A DNA stretch of 64,000 nt from Flaviflexus equikiangi (GCF_014069875.1 NZ_CP059676.1:1736001-1800000), one strand, 5' to 3'. Shown: positions 53,429 to 63,537, numbered from the stretch's first letter. A program made the numbers and translations. Notes: a model not told the origin generated them from the letters alone.

Positions 53429-54440
53429 GACGCTGCCTAACGAGAAGGAACACGAACACGACGGCGCCGACGACGCCGAGGATGAGAGAGACGGGAACTT
53501 CGAACGGCATGATGATCGTGCGCCCGATGATGTCGCAGATCGTGACGACGCAGATGCCGACGATGCAGACCCAGGGGAGGTTGGTGCGCAGGTTGTCCCC
53601 GCGGAACATCGACACGATGTTGGGCACGATCAGACCGAGGAAGGGCAGCGCGCCGATAACAACGGTGACGACACCGGTCACGGCGGCAACGATGGCGATC
53701 CCGGTGAAGATGATCGCGTTGTAGTTGAGGCCGACGTTCGTCGCCACGTCCTTGCCGAGACCCGCCACCGTGAAGCGGTCGGCGATGAAGAAGACGATGA
53801 TGAGGAGGAAGAAGACGATCCACAGGAGTTCGTACCGGCCGCGCACCACCATCGTGAACGAGCCCGCGAACCAGATCCCCAGGCTCTGCAGCATATCGGT
53901 CTGAAGGGCGATAAAGGTGGAGACAGCGCCGACGACAGCGCCGAGCATGATGCCGACGATGGGAACGATGAGGGAGGACTTGAACGTCACCCTGCGCAGG
54001 AAGAGGAAGAACACGATCGTGCCGAAGAAGGCGAAGATGATCGCGCCGATCATGCGGACGACGATCGGGGATCCCGGGAAGAGGATCATGGTCGTCAGCA
54101 GGCCCAGGCCCGCCCACTCGGTCGTGCCCGTCGTCGACGGCTCCACGAACCTGTTCTGCGTCATCAGCTGCATGACGAGCCCACAGATCGACATGGCGGC
54201 CCCGGCGAAGATCAGGGCGATGGTCCGCGGCACGCGGGTGATGAAAAACATCTCCCAGCCGTCTTCGCCGCCAGCGATGTCGTACACGCCGACAAAGAGG
54301 GACAGGATGACGAGGGAGATGGTGATGATGACGCCGACGACGAGAGGGCCCGCCGAGGAGCGGGCGCTGTCAGCCCTGCTCACAACGCGCACAGCAGTGT
54401 CATCGTTGCCGGGTCTGTCTTGGTCCGTTGCTATTGCCAC
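53421..54440 (-). CDS. FecCD-family siderophore permease
   Basis: 339 aa with about nine helices. The conserved RVPRTIALIFAGAAMSICGLVMQ and QNRFVEPSTTGTTEWAGLG segments (family: R-x-PR-x-x-x-A-x-x-x-GAALA, N-PLA-P) and GLIVPNIVSMFRGD mark a FecCD permease of the petrobactin/FatD subgroup. GTG start at 54440. It is separated from the binding-protein gene by 63 bp containing a strong hairpin (54461-54495). Confidence 0.92.
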   Translation of the reverse strand: MAIATDQDRPGNDDTAVRVVSRADSARSSAGPLVVGVIITISLVILSLFVGVYDIAGGEDGWEMFFITRVPRTIALIFAGAAMSICGLVMQLMTQNRFVEPSTTGTTEWAGLGLLTTMILFPGSPIVVRMIGAIIFAFFGTIVFFLFLRRVTFKSSLIVPIVGIMLGAVVGAVSTFIALQTDMLQSLGIWFAGSFTMVVRGRYELLWIVFFLLIIVFFIADRFTVAGLGKDVATNVGLNYNAIIFTGIAIVAAVTGVVTVVIGALPFLGLIVPNIVSMFRGDNLRTNLPWVCIVGICVVTICDIIGRTIIMPFEVPVSLILGVVGAVVFVFLLVRQRRG

Positions 54441-54460
54441 ATCGTGTCTTTCAGGTCGGG

Positions 54461-54495
54461 CGCTGCCCGGGACAGCGAATACTGTTCCGGGCAGC
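54461..54495 (-). promoter_or_regulatory. Intercistronic hairpin after the binding-protein gene
   Basis: About 15-bp stem (CGCTGCCCGG...CCGGGCAGCG, continuing through ACAG/CTGT) with a 6-base loop and no U-tract. It is placed between binding-protein and permease cistrons, where such hairpins often protect the upstream message or attenuate, so that more binding protein than permease is made. Confidence 0.6.
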
Positions 54496-54503
54496 GTCTG
54501 GGA

Positions 54504-55550
54504 TTACTGACCTTCGAAGGCGTCTGCCATCTGGTTGAAGAGCTCCGTGTAGTGCTGGATATCTTCGGCCGTGTAGAAGTTGGGGTTGAGGTAGATGATG
54601 TTCCCCTCCTGGATCGCGGTGACGTTGGCGAGAGCCTCCGATTCCGCGATGATCTCCTGCGCGGAGCTGGCACCCTCCGTGTTCGCGCCAGCGTCGCGGT
54701 CGAGAACAAGGATCCAGTCGGGATTCGCCTCGGCGATCGCCTCGACCGAGATGTCGTCGCCCTGGTGGTTGGACGAGCCATCCCTCTCAAGAGCGGGAGT
54801 CAGGCCCAAGACGTCGTAGAGGGGGCCGATGGAGCGGCCGGTCACGGGAGCGACATAGTTGATCGAACCGCCGGAGGTGAGGAGACCGACAACCGTCTGC
54901 TCGGAATCGTAGGCGGCTGCGGCACGCTCGATCGAGGCATCGAAATCGGCGATAAGCTGCTCGGCATCGCTCTGGCGGCCGAAGACATCGCCGAGGAGTG
55001 TCGTCAGCTCGCGAAGCTTCTCATCGATACGCGCCTCTTCGGGCTCGAAGTGGGTCGAGACGAAGGGGACGTCGCCGACGAGGGACCGGATGTCCTCCTC
55101 GTACTGGGCGAAGCGCTGGCCGTTGAGGATGAGATCCGGCTCGGCGGTGATGAAGACCTCCATCGTCGGCTCGCGATGGTTGCCGATGTTCTGGACGTCT
55201 GCATTCTCCATGTACACAGACAGGATCTCTTCACCGGACGGCATGAGGTCGATCGGCGCGGCAGAGAGCTCGATGCCCCATTCGGCCAGCGTCCCGAAGA
55301 TACGGTTGTCGGTCGCGATGATCGACTGCGGGTCCGCGGGAATATCGACCGTGTTGCCCGCCATGTCCGTCACCTGGGCGGCCGGAGCGTCAGCATCATC
55401 GGCACCCGCCTCATCCTCGGCAGCCTCCTCGGAAGCCTCGGTCGTGGGCTGATCGGTTGCTTCGTCGGTCTCGGCTTCGCCACAGGCGGCAAGCGTGAGC
55501 GCGGCAACTGCCGCCATCGCCACGAGACCAGAACGGGTCGCAATCTTCAT
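54504..55550 (-). CDS. Siderophore-binding lipoprotein (FatB/CeuE-like)
   Basis: 348 aa. Lipoprotein signal with lipobox LAAC (Cys23), then an acidic linker (about 25-58), then a type III periplasmic-binding fold: VTDMAGNTVDIPADPQSIIA, EPDLILNGQRFAQYEEDIRS, and NPDWILVLDRDAGAN. This fits the FatB/CeuE/YclQ subgroup that binds catecholate or petrobactin-type siderophores; exact ligand unknown. First gene of the operon, directly under the iron box at 55600-55618. Confidence 0.92.
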   Translation of the reverse strand: MKIATRSGLVAMAAVAALTLAACGEAETDEATDQPTTEASEEAAEDEAGADDADAPAAQVTDMAGNTVDIPADPQSIIATDNRIFGTLAEWGIELSAAPIDLMPSGEEILSVYMENADVQNIGNHREPTMEVFITAEPDLILNGQRFAQYEEDIRSLVGDVPFVSTHFEPEEARIDEKLRELTTLLGDVFGRQSDAEQLIADFDASIERAAAAYDSEQTVVGLLTSGGSINYVAPVTGRSIGPLYDVLGLTPALERDGSSNHQGDDISVEAIAEANPDWILVLDRDAGANTEGASSAQEIIAESEALANVTAIQEGNIIYLNPNFYTAEDIQHYTELFNQMADAFEGQ

Positions 55551-55599
55551 TCGTCAACTACTTTCGTTCAAAAATTCTGGGGAGCGATACCCTCTCGCT

Positions 55600-55618
55600 C
55601 AAGGTAAGGCTAACCTAA
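55600..55618 (-). promoter_or_regulatory. IdeR/DtxR-type iron box
   Basis: Minus strand TTAGGTTAGCCTTACCTTG, 17 of 19 matches to the DtxR/IdeR consensus TTAGGTTAGCCTAACCTAA. It lies about 50 bp before the lipoprotein ATG, with TTGTTT upstream as a possible -35. Repression by Fe(II)-loaded IdeR/DtxR is inferred. Confidence 0.88.
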
Positions 55619-55995
55619 TTTATTTACGAAACAACAAGTGTTCTTAATTAGACTTTTCGGCTAGGCGGCGCCATAGTTCCTTCGTCCTAGACGAATTCCC
55701 GCGCCACTGCGCGAAAAGTGGGGACAGGCGCCCAAAAAAGGCGCCACGGGGACATGACCTTTATCACGGAATAAAGCGCCCCTATACACCCCTCACTTTG
55801 GAATGGTTCCAGAAAGTGGCTCTGTGGCGCCGTTTCACGTCAGCGCTCAAGACATGGACGAACATCAAAAAGGAGGAGACGCGGGGCCCAGGCTTTCTTC
55901 CGCCACGGTCCCGCTCCCGTCCATTTTCTGGTCCCTCTTTTCGATGACACATGACTAGGTGTAGAACTAACCCAGGACAAAGACGGAGGTTCTCC
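55619..55995. other. 377-bp divergent intergenic region (siderophore operon / gltB)
   Basis: No gene. On the plus strand a candidate promoter TTTATC-17-TATACA (55760-55788) would give gltB a leader of about 200 nt. GGCGCC occurs four times (55667, 55727, 55740, 55826) and a palindrome TGGAATGGTTCCA is at 55799-55811. No known nitrogen-regulator site was identified. Confidence 0.45.
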
Positions 55996-58900
55996 ATGAT
56001 TCGGTCAACATTGCCCCAACCAGAGGGGCTTTTCGACCCTCGGTTCGATAAGGACGCCTGTGGCCTCACCATGGTCGCAACCCTGCGCGGGTACGCCGGG
56101 CATGATGTCATGGAACGCGCTCTCGATGCGCTCCGTCATCTGGAGCATCGCGGCGCGGTCGGCTCTGACGCCGGCACGGGCGATGGTGCGGGGATCTTGA
56201 CGCAGATGCCGGATGAGTTCTTCCGCGGTGTCTGCACATTCGACCTGCCGGACGCCGGACAGTACGCCGCCGGCCTCGTCTTCCTCCCCCACGACACGGC
56301 AGATGAGTCTCGCTCTGCGATCGAGGAGCTTGCACGCGACGAACACCTGACGGTGCTGGGCTGGCGCAATGTTCCGACACGCCCCGAGCACCTGGGGCCC
56401 AAGGCTCGGGAGACCATGCCCCATATCTGCCAGCTGTTCGTCGCGGGCGATGGCCTCGCTGGACTCGAACTCGACCGCCGCACATATCGGCTTCGCAATA
56501 GGATCGAGAACACGGTCGGGGACTATGTGCCGTCCCTGTCGAGCAGGACCATCACCTACAAGGGAATGGTCACCACTCTGCAGCTGGAGCCCTTCTATCC
56601 AGACCTGTCGGATCCGCGTTTCGCATCGGCTCTCGCGATCGTCCATTCCCGCTACTCGACGAACACGTTCCCGTCGTGGCCGCTCGCCCAGCCTCTGCGG
56701 ATGATCGCCCACAACGGCGAGATCAATACGGTGCGCGGCAACAGGCAGTGGATGAAGGCGCGCGAGTCCCAGCTGTCGTCAGAGCTGCTCGGCGATATGG
56801 CGCCTCTCCTTCCCATCCTCACTGAGGGGGCCTCCGATTCCGGTTCCTTCGATGAGGCTCTCGAGCTCCTGACGCTGAGCGGCAGATCCCTCCCCCACGC
56901 CATCATGATGATGGTTCCCCAGGCGTGGGAATCCGCAACCGATCTCCCTCAAGAGCTCCGAGACTTCTACGAATACCATTCGTTGCTCATGGAGGCATGG
57001 GATGGTCCTGCGGCACTCTGCTTCACGGACGGCAGCCTTATCGGGGCAACGCTCGACCGGAACGGCCTTCGCCCCGGTCGATGGATGAAGACGACGGACG
57101 GTTTCGTCGTCTGCGCGTCGGAAACCGGCGTCCTGCCGGATATCCCGCCCCACATGATGGAGGCGCGCGGCAGGTTGAAGCCAGGCGAGCTTTTCCTCGT
57201 CGACACGGAGAAAGGCATCATTCTCGACTCGGACACCGTCAAGCACGAGGTGGCAACGCTCGAGGACTGGGGGGCCTGGCTGGAATCATCTCGGATCGAA
57301 CTATCCGATCTTCCCGACCGCGAGCATATCGTCCACACGTCGGCATCTGTCGTGCGCCGGCAGCGGACCTTCGGATATACGGAGGAGGATCTCAAGATCC
57401 TCATCGGCCCCATGGCCGAGAAGGGTGTCGAGCCGATCGGTGCGATGGGATCGGACACCCCGATCGCAGTCCTCTCCTCTCGGCCGCGATTGCTCTTCGA
57501 CTACTTCTCCCAGGCATTCGCCCAGGTGACGAACCCTCCCCTCGATTCGATCAGGGAAGCGATCGTCACGTCCATGAGGTCGGGGATCGGGCCGGTCCGC
57601 AACCTGTTGACCGCGACACCGCTCCATGCCAGCCAGATCATGACAGATTTCCCCGTGCTGACGAATGAGGAGCTGGCCAAGATCAAGCGCATCGACCGCT
57701 CCCCGGGATCCCGGCGGACGGTGACGTTGGCGCTGCTCTTCACGGGTTCCCTTGCAGATCGGCTCGAGGAACTGTTCGACGAGGTCGATGAGGCGATTGC
57801 CGATGGTGCGCAGTACCTGGTGCTGTCCGATCGGGACTCGGACCGGCTTCGGGTTCCCATCCCCTCTCTCCTTGCCACGTCCGCCGTGCACCAGCACCTC
57901 ATCCGGACAGGCCAGCGTATGAAGGTCGGCCTCGTCGTCGAGGCGGGTGATGCTCGGGAGGTGCACCATATCGCCCTGCTGCTCGGCTACGGCGCGAGTG
58001 CCATCAACCCCTATTTGGCCATGGAGTCCGCAGAGCAGCTCGTCGCCAGCGGAGAGATCACCTCCGACGCCGCCGTCCACAACCTCATCAAGGCTCTGGG
58101 CAAGGGCGTCACGAAGATCATGTCGAAGATGGGGATCTCGACGGTCGGCTCCTACATTGCCGCCCAAACCTTCGAGGCCGTGGGACTGGCGCCCGAGGTC
58201 ATCGACCGGTACTTCACGGGCACCCCGTCCCGTCTCGGCGGGATCGGCCTCGATCAGATCGAGAAGGATGCTCGCGCACGCCACGCATCCGCCTACCAGT
58301 CGGAGTTCGCACCCCACGCTCATCGTCGTCTCGACTCGGGCGGGGAGTACCACTGGCGGCGGGATGGGGAGGTGCATCTCTTCTCCCCCGAGACCGTGTT
58401 CAAGCTCCAGCACGCAACACGGGAGGGACAGTTCGACGTCTTCCGCGACTACACGCGCCTTGTCAACGATCAGGCCCGTGAGCTGAAGACGCTGCGCGGA
58501 CTCTTCGCATTCAAGGCTCGCACGCCGATCGACCTGTCGGAGGTGGAGCCGATCGAGGCGATCATGGCGCGCTTCCAGACGGGAGCGATGAGCTACGGGT
58601 CGATCTCTGCCGAGGCGCACGAGACTCTCGCCATTGCGATGAACAGGATCGGGGGCCGGTCCAATACCGGGGAGGGCGGAGAACCGCTCGATCGGCTGCT
58701 CGATCCGGAACGCCGATCCAAGATCAAGCAGGTCGCCTCGGGCAGGTTCGGGGTCACCTCGATGTATCTCACGCACGCGACCGACATCCAGATCAAGATG
58801 GCGCAGGGCGCGAAGCCGGGCGAGGGCGGCCAGCTCCCGGGAACGAAGATGTATCCCTGGATCGCCAACGCTCGCGGGTCAACCCCGGGGGTCGGACTCG

Positions 58901-60477
58901 TGTCCCCTCCCCCTCATCACGACATCTATTCGATCGAGGATCTCAAGCAGTTGATCTTCGACCTCAAGAGGGCGAATCGCCGCGCCCGCATCCACGTCAA
59001 GCTCGTATCCCAGTCCGGCATCGGGGCCGTCGCCTCGGGTGTTGCGAAGGCGAAGGCGGACGTCATCCTCATCTCCGGCTTCGATGGTGGGACCGGGGCG
59101 GCTCCGCTCAACTCGCTCAAACATGCTGGTATTCCGTGGGAGATCGGCCTTGCGGAGGCCCAGCAGACGCTCCGCGCCAACAATCTGCGGGGCCGAGTGA
59201 GCCTGGCCGTGGACGGTTCCCTCAAGACGGGACGCGACGTCATCATTGGCGCACTGCTCGGTGCGGAGGAGTTCGGCTTCGCGACGGCGCCGCTCGTCGT
59301 GTCCGGCTGCATCATGATGCGGAAGTGCCACCTCGACACGTGCCCCGTCGGCATCGCAACCCAGAACCCGGAGCTGCGGGCCCGCTACAGCGGCAAGCCC
59401 GAGTTCGTCGAAACATTCTTCCGATACATCGCGACCGAGGTTCGCGAGCTTCTCGCCCAGCTCGGCTTCCGCTCCATCGAGGAGGCTGTTGGCCGCGCCG
59501 ATGTGCTCGAACTCGATCAGGCTATCGGGGAGGTGAAGGCCGACGGACTCGATCTCACTCCCATCTTCGCCATGGTGGGCGATGGTCCGCTCCATCGCGT
59601 CGAGGAGCAGGATCACGAACTGGACGATCAGATCGATGCTCGTCTGCTCGATGAGGTGTGGGGCTCTCTCGATGAGACGGGCGACTATCGCACTCATCTG
59701 GTCGTGCAGAATACGGATCGCGCCATCGGGACGATGCTCGGGAACGAAGTGACATTGAGGTATGGCGTCGACGGACTGGAGCCGGGCTCGATCGTCTTGG
59801 ACCTCGAGGGATCGGCAGGCCAGTCGCTCGGTGCCTTCCTCCCGCGCGGCATCACGCTGCGCCTGCTCGGAGATGCGAACGACTACGTGGGCAAGGGCCT
59901 TTCGGGCGGCAGGATCTCTGTGGCCCCACATCCCGACTCCCCCCTTGTCGCCCATGAGAACGTCATCGCCGGCAATGTGGTGGGCTACGGCGCAACCGGC
60001 GGCTCCCTCTTCCTCCGCGGCATCGTCGGAGAACGGTTCCTCGTCCGCAACTCCGGAGCCGAGGCCGTGTGCGAAGGGACCGGCGATCATGCACTCGAAT
60101 ACATGACGGGTGGCGTGGCCCTGATCCTCGGCCCCACGGGGCGGAACCTCGGCGCCGGCATGTCGGGCGGGTACGCCTACGTCCTTGACCTCGACGATCG
60201 TCTCATCAACAGGGAATCGCGCGCAGATCTCACTCTCGACGCGCTTGACGACTGCTCGATCGCCGAGCTGACGCGCCTCCTCACGGAGCACGTCAATGCA
60301 ACCGGCTCCGCTGTCGCCACGGAACTGCTCATCTCCCCCGCATGGGACCGCTTCACGAAGATCGTCCCCAAGGAGTGGGCGCTGGTGACGAAGGTTCGCG
60401 CACAGGCTCATGAGCTCGGACAGGACCCTGATGGTGCAGAGACATGGAACAAGATTTTGGAGGTGACCCGTGGCTGA
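55996..60477 (+). CDS. gltB: Glutamate synthase, large subunit
   Basis: 1493 aa, full length. Starts with a propeptide of 21 residues before catalytic Cys22 (DKDACGLTMVA), which becomes N-terminal after processing. Then glutaminase domain, central domain, FMN-binding synthase domain with GGEPLDRL and SGFDGGTGAAPLNSLKHAGI, 3Fe-4S cysteines in CIMMRKCHLDTCPVGIA, and the C-terminal beta-helix GXGXG domain (GGRISVAPHPDS, MSGGYAYVLD). It makes two glutamates from glutamine and 2-oxoglutarate. ATG 55996 follows GGAGG by 7-8 bases. Confidence 0.97.
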   Translation: MIRSTLPQPEGLFDPRFDKDACGLTMVATLRGYAGHDVMERALDALRHLEHRGAVGSDAGTGDGAGILTQMPDEFFRGVCTFDLPDAGQYAAGLVFLPHDTADESRSAIEELARDEHLTVLGWRNVPTRPEHLGPKARETMPHICQLFVAGDGLAGLELDRRTYRLRNRIENTVGDYVPSLSSRTITYKGMVTTLQLEPFYPDLSDPRFASALAIVHSRYSTNTFPSWPLAQPLRMIAHNGEINTVRGNRQWMKARESQLSSELLGDMAPLLPILTEGASDSGSFDEALELLTLSGRSLPHAIMMMVPQAWESATDLPQELRDFYEYHSLLMEAWDGPAALCFTDGSLIGATLDRNGLRPGRWMKTTDGFVVCASETGVLPDIPPHMMEARGRLKPGELFLVDTEKGIILDSDTVKHEVATLEDWGAWLESSRIELSDLPDREHIVHTSASVVRRQRTFGYTEEDLKILIGPMAEKGVEPIGAMGSDTPIAVLSSRPRLLFDYFSQAFAQVTNPPLDSIREAIVTSMRSGIGPVRNLLTATPLHASQIMTDFPVLTNEELAKIKRIDRSPGSRRTVTLALLFTGSLADRLEELFDEVDEAIADGAQYLVLSDRDSDRLRVPIPSLLATSAVHQHLIRTGQRMKVGLVVEAGDAREVHHIALLLGYGASAINPYLAMESAEQLVASGEITSDAAVHNLIKALGKGVTKIMSKMGISTVGSYIAAQTFEAVGLAPEVIDRYFTGTPSRLGGIGLDQIEKDARARHASAYQSEFAPHAHRRLDSGGEYHWRRDGEVHLFSPETVFKLQHATREGQFDVFRDYTRLVNDQARELKTLRGLFAFKARTPIDLSEVEPIEAIMARFQTGAMSYGSISAEAHETLAIAMNRIGGRSNTGEGGEPLDRLLDPERRSKIKQVASGRFGVTSMYLTHATDIQIKMAQGAKPGEGGQLPGTKMYPWIANARGSTPGVGLVSPPPHHDIYSIEDLKQLIFDLKRANRRARIHVKLVSQSGIGAVASGVAKAKADVILISGFDGGTGAAPLNSLKHAGIPWEIGLAEAQQTLRANNLRGRVSLAVDGSLKTGRDVIIGALLGAEEFGFATAPLVVSGCIMMRKCHLDTCPVGIATQNPELRARYSGKPEFVETFFRYIATEVRELLAQLGFRSIEEAVGRADVLELDQAIGEVKADGLDLTPIFAMVGDGPLHRVEEQDHELDDQIDARLLDEVWGSLDETGDYRTHLVVQNTDRAIGTMLGNEVTLRYGVDGLEPGSIVLDLEGSAGQSLGAFLPRGITLRLLGDANDYVGKGLSGGRISVAPHPDSPLVAHENVIAGNVVGYGATGGSLFLRGIVGERFLVRNSGAEAVCEGTGDHALEYMTGGVALILGPTGRNLGAGMSGGYAYVLDLDDRLINRESRADLTLDALDDCSIAELTRLLTEHVNATGSAVATELLISPAWDRFTKIVPKEWALVTKVRAQAHELGQDPDGAETWNKILEVTRG

Positions 60478-61927
60478 TCCGTACGGCTTCTTGACGACCC
60501 GGGAACGGGAGCTTCCCCCGAAGCGTCCCGTCGCGGTCCGCATCGGCGACTATCGAGAGATCCAGGAACGCCGCACCGACGGCCCCCTGCTGAAGCGACA
60601 GGCCGGCCGGTGCATGGACTGCGGAGTGCCCTTCTGCATGTCGGGATGTCCGCTGGGCAATCTCATTCCCGAGTTCAACGACTATGCACGCCAGGGCCTG
60701 ACCAGGCTCGCGGCGGACCGTCTCCTCGAGACGAACAACTTTCCGGAACTCACGGGCAGGCTCTGCCCGGCACCGTGCGAGTCCTCCTGCGTTCTCGGCA
60801 TCAACCAGCCGCCCGTCACCATCAAGTCGATCGAGCGCGCGATCGCGGACGATATCGTGGAGAACGGCTGGATGGAGCCGCAGATTCCCGGGCGCCTGTC
60901 CGACAAGACGGTCTGCATCGTGGGTTCCGGGCCCGCCGGCCTTGCCGCAGCCCAGCAGCTCACCCGCGCCGGTCACACGGTCGTCGTCTATGAGCGGGAC
61001 GACCGTATCGGCGGTCTCCTGCGCTACGGCATTCCAGATTTCAAACTCGACAAAAAGGTGCTTGACGCCCGGCTGGCGCAGATGGAGGGGGAGGGCACCC
61101 GCTTCCGCACGGGGGTGAACGTCGGAACCGACGTCTCCTGGACCGAACTCCGCGAGCGCTTCGATGCCGTCATCGTCGCGACCGGGGCCTTGAAGCCACG
61201 CGACCTGGACATTCCCGGCCGCCAGCTGGACGGAGTGCACCAGGCGATGGAGTTCCTCACGGGAGCGAACCGGGAGGTGGCCGGGGCACGTGAGGCCAGC
61301 CAGATTCGGGCAGACGGCAAGCATGTGGTCGTTCTGGGCGGCGGCGATACCGGTTCGGACTGTATCGGCGTTTCGCACCGTCAGGGGGCGGCGTCGGTTA
61401 CGAACATCGCGATCGGTGTTCGCCCGCCCGACGAGAGGGGCCCGAACGAGCCGTGGCCCATCCACCCGAAGCTCTACGAGGTGCAGTCGTCCCATGAGGA
61501 GGGCGGTGACCGCGTCTACCTGACATCGACGGTCGAGTTCATCGATGACGGTCAGGGTTCCGTGTGCGCTATCCGGATCGCCGAGACGGAGATCCTGTCG
61601 AGCGGCGACCGTGTTCCGCGGGCTGGTACGGAGCGCGAGATCCCGGCTGATCTCGTTCTCCTGGCTCTCGGTTTCACGGGGACCGATGCTGAGCTCGGCG
61701 GCTTGGGGGTGCCGTTCGGCCGAGGCCAGGTTCTCTCCCGGCACGCCGACTATGCGACGGATCAGGAGGGTGTCTTCGTCGTCGGCGATGCTGGTCGGGG
61801 CGCTTCCCTCGTCGTGTGGGCGATCGCTGAGGGCCGCGCGGCGGCACGTTCTGTCGACGCCTATGTCCAGGGCGGATCAGGCTTGCCAGCGCCAGTCGCC
61901 GCAACGGATCGGGGCCTCCGCCTCTGA
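60470..61927 (+). CDS. gltD: Glutamate synthase, small subunit
   Basis: 485 aa. N-terminal 4Fe-4S cysteines in CMDCGVPFCMSGCPLGN and CPAPCESSCVLG, FAD motif VGSGPAGLAAAQQL, NADPH motif LGGGDTGSDCIG, and C-terminal FVVGDAGRGASLVVWAIAEG. Transfers electrons from NADPH to GltB. GTG at 60470 overlaps the gltB stop by 8 bases. Confidence 0.97.
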   Translation: MADPYGFLTTRERELPPKRPVAVRIGDYREIQERRTDGPLLKRQAGRCMDCGVPFCMSGCPLGNLIPEFNDYARQGLTRLAADRLLETNNFPELTGRLCPAPCESSCVLGINQPPVTIKSIERAIADDIVENGWMEPQIPGRLSDKTVCIVGSGPAGLAAAQQLTRAGHTVVVYERDDRIGGLLRYGIPDFKLDKKVLDARLAQMEGEGTRFRTGVNVGTDVSWTELRERFDAVIVATGALKPRDLDIPGRQLDGVHQAMEFLTGANREVAGAREASQIRADGKHVVVLGGGDTGSDCIGVSHRQGAASVTNIAIGVRPPDERGPNEPWPIHPKLYEVQSSHEEGGDRVYLTSTVEFIDDGQGSVCAIRIAETEILSSGDRVPRAGTEREIPADLVLLALGFTGTDAELGGLGVPFGRGQVLSRHADYATDQEGVFVVGDAGRGASLVVWAIAEGRAAARSVDAYVQGGSGLPAPVAATDRGLRL

Positions 61928-61941
61928 CACCCTGCTGTCTC

Positions 61942-61976
61942 GTGTGGCTGGGCCTCTCATGGAGGCTCAGCCACAC
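61942..61976 (+). terminator. Terminator-like hairpin after gltD
   Basis: 15-bp stem GTGTGGCTGGGCCTC / GAGGCTCAGCCACAC (one G-U pair) with loop TCATG. The following sequence is not T-rich, so termination efficiency is uncertain. Confidence 0.65.
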
Positions 61977-62307
61977 CCGTATCTTTACCCTAAACAGACT
62001 TTGCCGCCCACACTCTTGAGCCAATCCTTACGCATGAATATGCGAGAGAATTCAGGGAATTGGCGAAATACCGGGACTTTCGACTCAAGACTCCTCGAGT
62101 TTCATGCCATAATCCCATTATTTGGATATGTATTTACCCAGCTTTGCGTAAGGATATACGCTCTCAGCATTCATTAAGACTTCCGTTTTTGGTCAAGGTT
62201 TCGTCTTGATGGATGGTCGGTGCGATCCGCTGCCGGCCTATGGATCGGAGAATGCGGTCCGGACCTATCCGGTGACGTTCCCTTCTCCCTCATCGACAGG
62301 AGTTCTC
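61977..62307 (+). promoter_or_regulatory. amt upstream region with candidate promoter
   Basis: Relatively A/T-rich and without a gene. A candidate promoter is TTTACC (62133-62138), 16-bp spacer, TATACG (62155-62160). A perfect palindrome CGCAT-GAAT-ATGCG is at 62031-62044. Nitrogen control is expected but no GlnR or AmtR box is recognised with confidence. Confidence 0.45.
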
Positions 62308-63537
62308 ATGGACGCTGGAAGCATCGCGTTTGGCGTTATCGCCACAGCGCTTGTGCTCTTCATGACCCCGGGCGTCGCCTTCTTCTACGGCGGCCTCGTC
62401 CGTGTCCGCAGCGTCATCTCAATGATGATGCTGTCCTTCGCCACTCTCGGCATCGTCGGCGTGCTGTGGATCCTCTACGGCTACGCCATGTCGTCCGTCA
62501 GCACCGAATTCGGCTTTGCGGGCAACCCGCTCTCCGACTTCGCACTGTCATCGACCGTAGCCTCAGAGACCGCCAACACGGATCTCGTGGGAGTGGCCTA
62601 CGGGTCCACCTTCGCGATCATCACCGTCGCCCTTATCTCAGGCGCCATTGCCGACCGTGCCCGCTTCGGGCCGTGGCTCGTCTTCGTCGTCTCGTTCGCG
62701 ACACTCGGATACTTCCCCATCGCAGCCTGGGTGTGGGGCGGTGGATGGGTGGATGCTCTCGGAGGCTGGCTCGGCGCCCCCGGGATCATCGACTATGCGG
62801 GTGGTCTCGCAGTCCACACGAACGCCGGCGCTGCCGCTCTCGCCCTCGCGATCGTCCTCGGCCCCCGCCTCGGCTTCGCGAAGGGCAGCCACCGCCCCCA
62901 CAATGTCCCGTTCGTCATTCTCGGCGCCGCCATTCTCTGGTTCGGCTGGTTCGGCTTCAACGTCGGTGCGGAGTGGACGAACGGTCTTGGCAACGCGGGC
63001 CTCATCACCATCAACACGATCGGATGTACGGCGGCAGCGATTTGCGGCTGGCTGCTGGCCGAGAAGCTCAAGGGCGGCAAGCCGTCCGCTGTCGGGGCGG
63101 CCTCCGGCGCGATCGCCGGCCTCGTCGCCATCACCCCGGCCTGTGCGAACCTGACTCCGGGATGGGCACTGCTGCTGGGCGCGATCACCGGTGTCATCTG
63201 CTGCTACGCGATCGAGGTCAAGTACCTTCTCCAGCTCGATGACTCTCTCGATGTTGTCGGCATCCACCTCGTCGGCGGCCTCATCGGCACCGTCTACCTC
63301 GGCTTCTTCGCCATCGATACCGGCCTGTTCACCGGTGGCGGCTTCGGCCAGCTCGCAGTCCAGGTCATCGCCTGCGTCGGCGTGTTCGCCTACTCGTTCG
63401 TCCTTTCTCTCGTTCTCGGCACGATCATTTCGAAAGCGATCGGCTTCCGCGTGGACGACGCCTCGGAGCTTGCCGGGGTCGATGAGACCCTGCACGGCGA
63501 GATCGCCTACGAGCTCTCGGATCGAGTGGATTCGTAA
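62308..63537 (+). CDS. amt: Ammonium transporter (Amt family)
   Basis: 409 aa with 11 predicted helices. Twin pore histidines: His170 in DYAGGLAVHTNAGAAA and His320 in DVVGIHLVGGLIG. FFYGGLVRVRSV at the N-terminus and WFGWFGFNVG are typical of AmtB proteins. ATG at 62308 follows ACAGGAG. Located after gltBD, so nitrogen uptake and assimilation genes are adjacent. Unlike many bacteria, no glnK follows in the next 240 bp; a terminator and a lipoprotein gene do. Confidence 0.94.
   Translation: MDAGSIAFGVIATALVLFMTPGVAFFYGGLVRVRSVISMMMLSFATLGIVGVLWILYGYAMSSVSTEFGFAGNPLSDFALSSTVASETANTDLVGVAYGSTFAIITVALISGAIADRARFGPWLVFVVSFATLGYFPIAAWVWGGGWVDALGGWLGAPGIIDYAGGLAVHTNAGAAALALAIVLGPRLGFAKGSHRPHNVPFVILGAAILWFGWFGFNVGAEWTNGLGNAGLITINTIGCTAAAICGWLLAEKLKGGKPSAVGAASGAIAGLVAITPACANLTPGWALLLGAITGVICCYAIEVKYLLQLDDSLDVVGIHLVGGLIGTVYLGFFAIDTGLFTGGGFGQLAVQVIACVGVFAYSFVLSLVLGTIISKAIGFRVDDASELAGVDETLHGEIAYELSDRVDS

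Noticed and set aside
53256-55607. 783-codon plus-strand open frame opposite the siderophore genes
   Set aside because: It is antisense to three genes with clear family motifs; its product is Asp/Glu/Arg/His-rich as expected from the reverse frame of high-GC coding DNA.
58879-60543. 554-codon open frame opposite gltB
   Set aside because: Antisense shadow of gltB.
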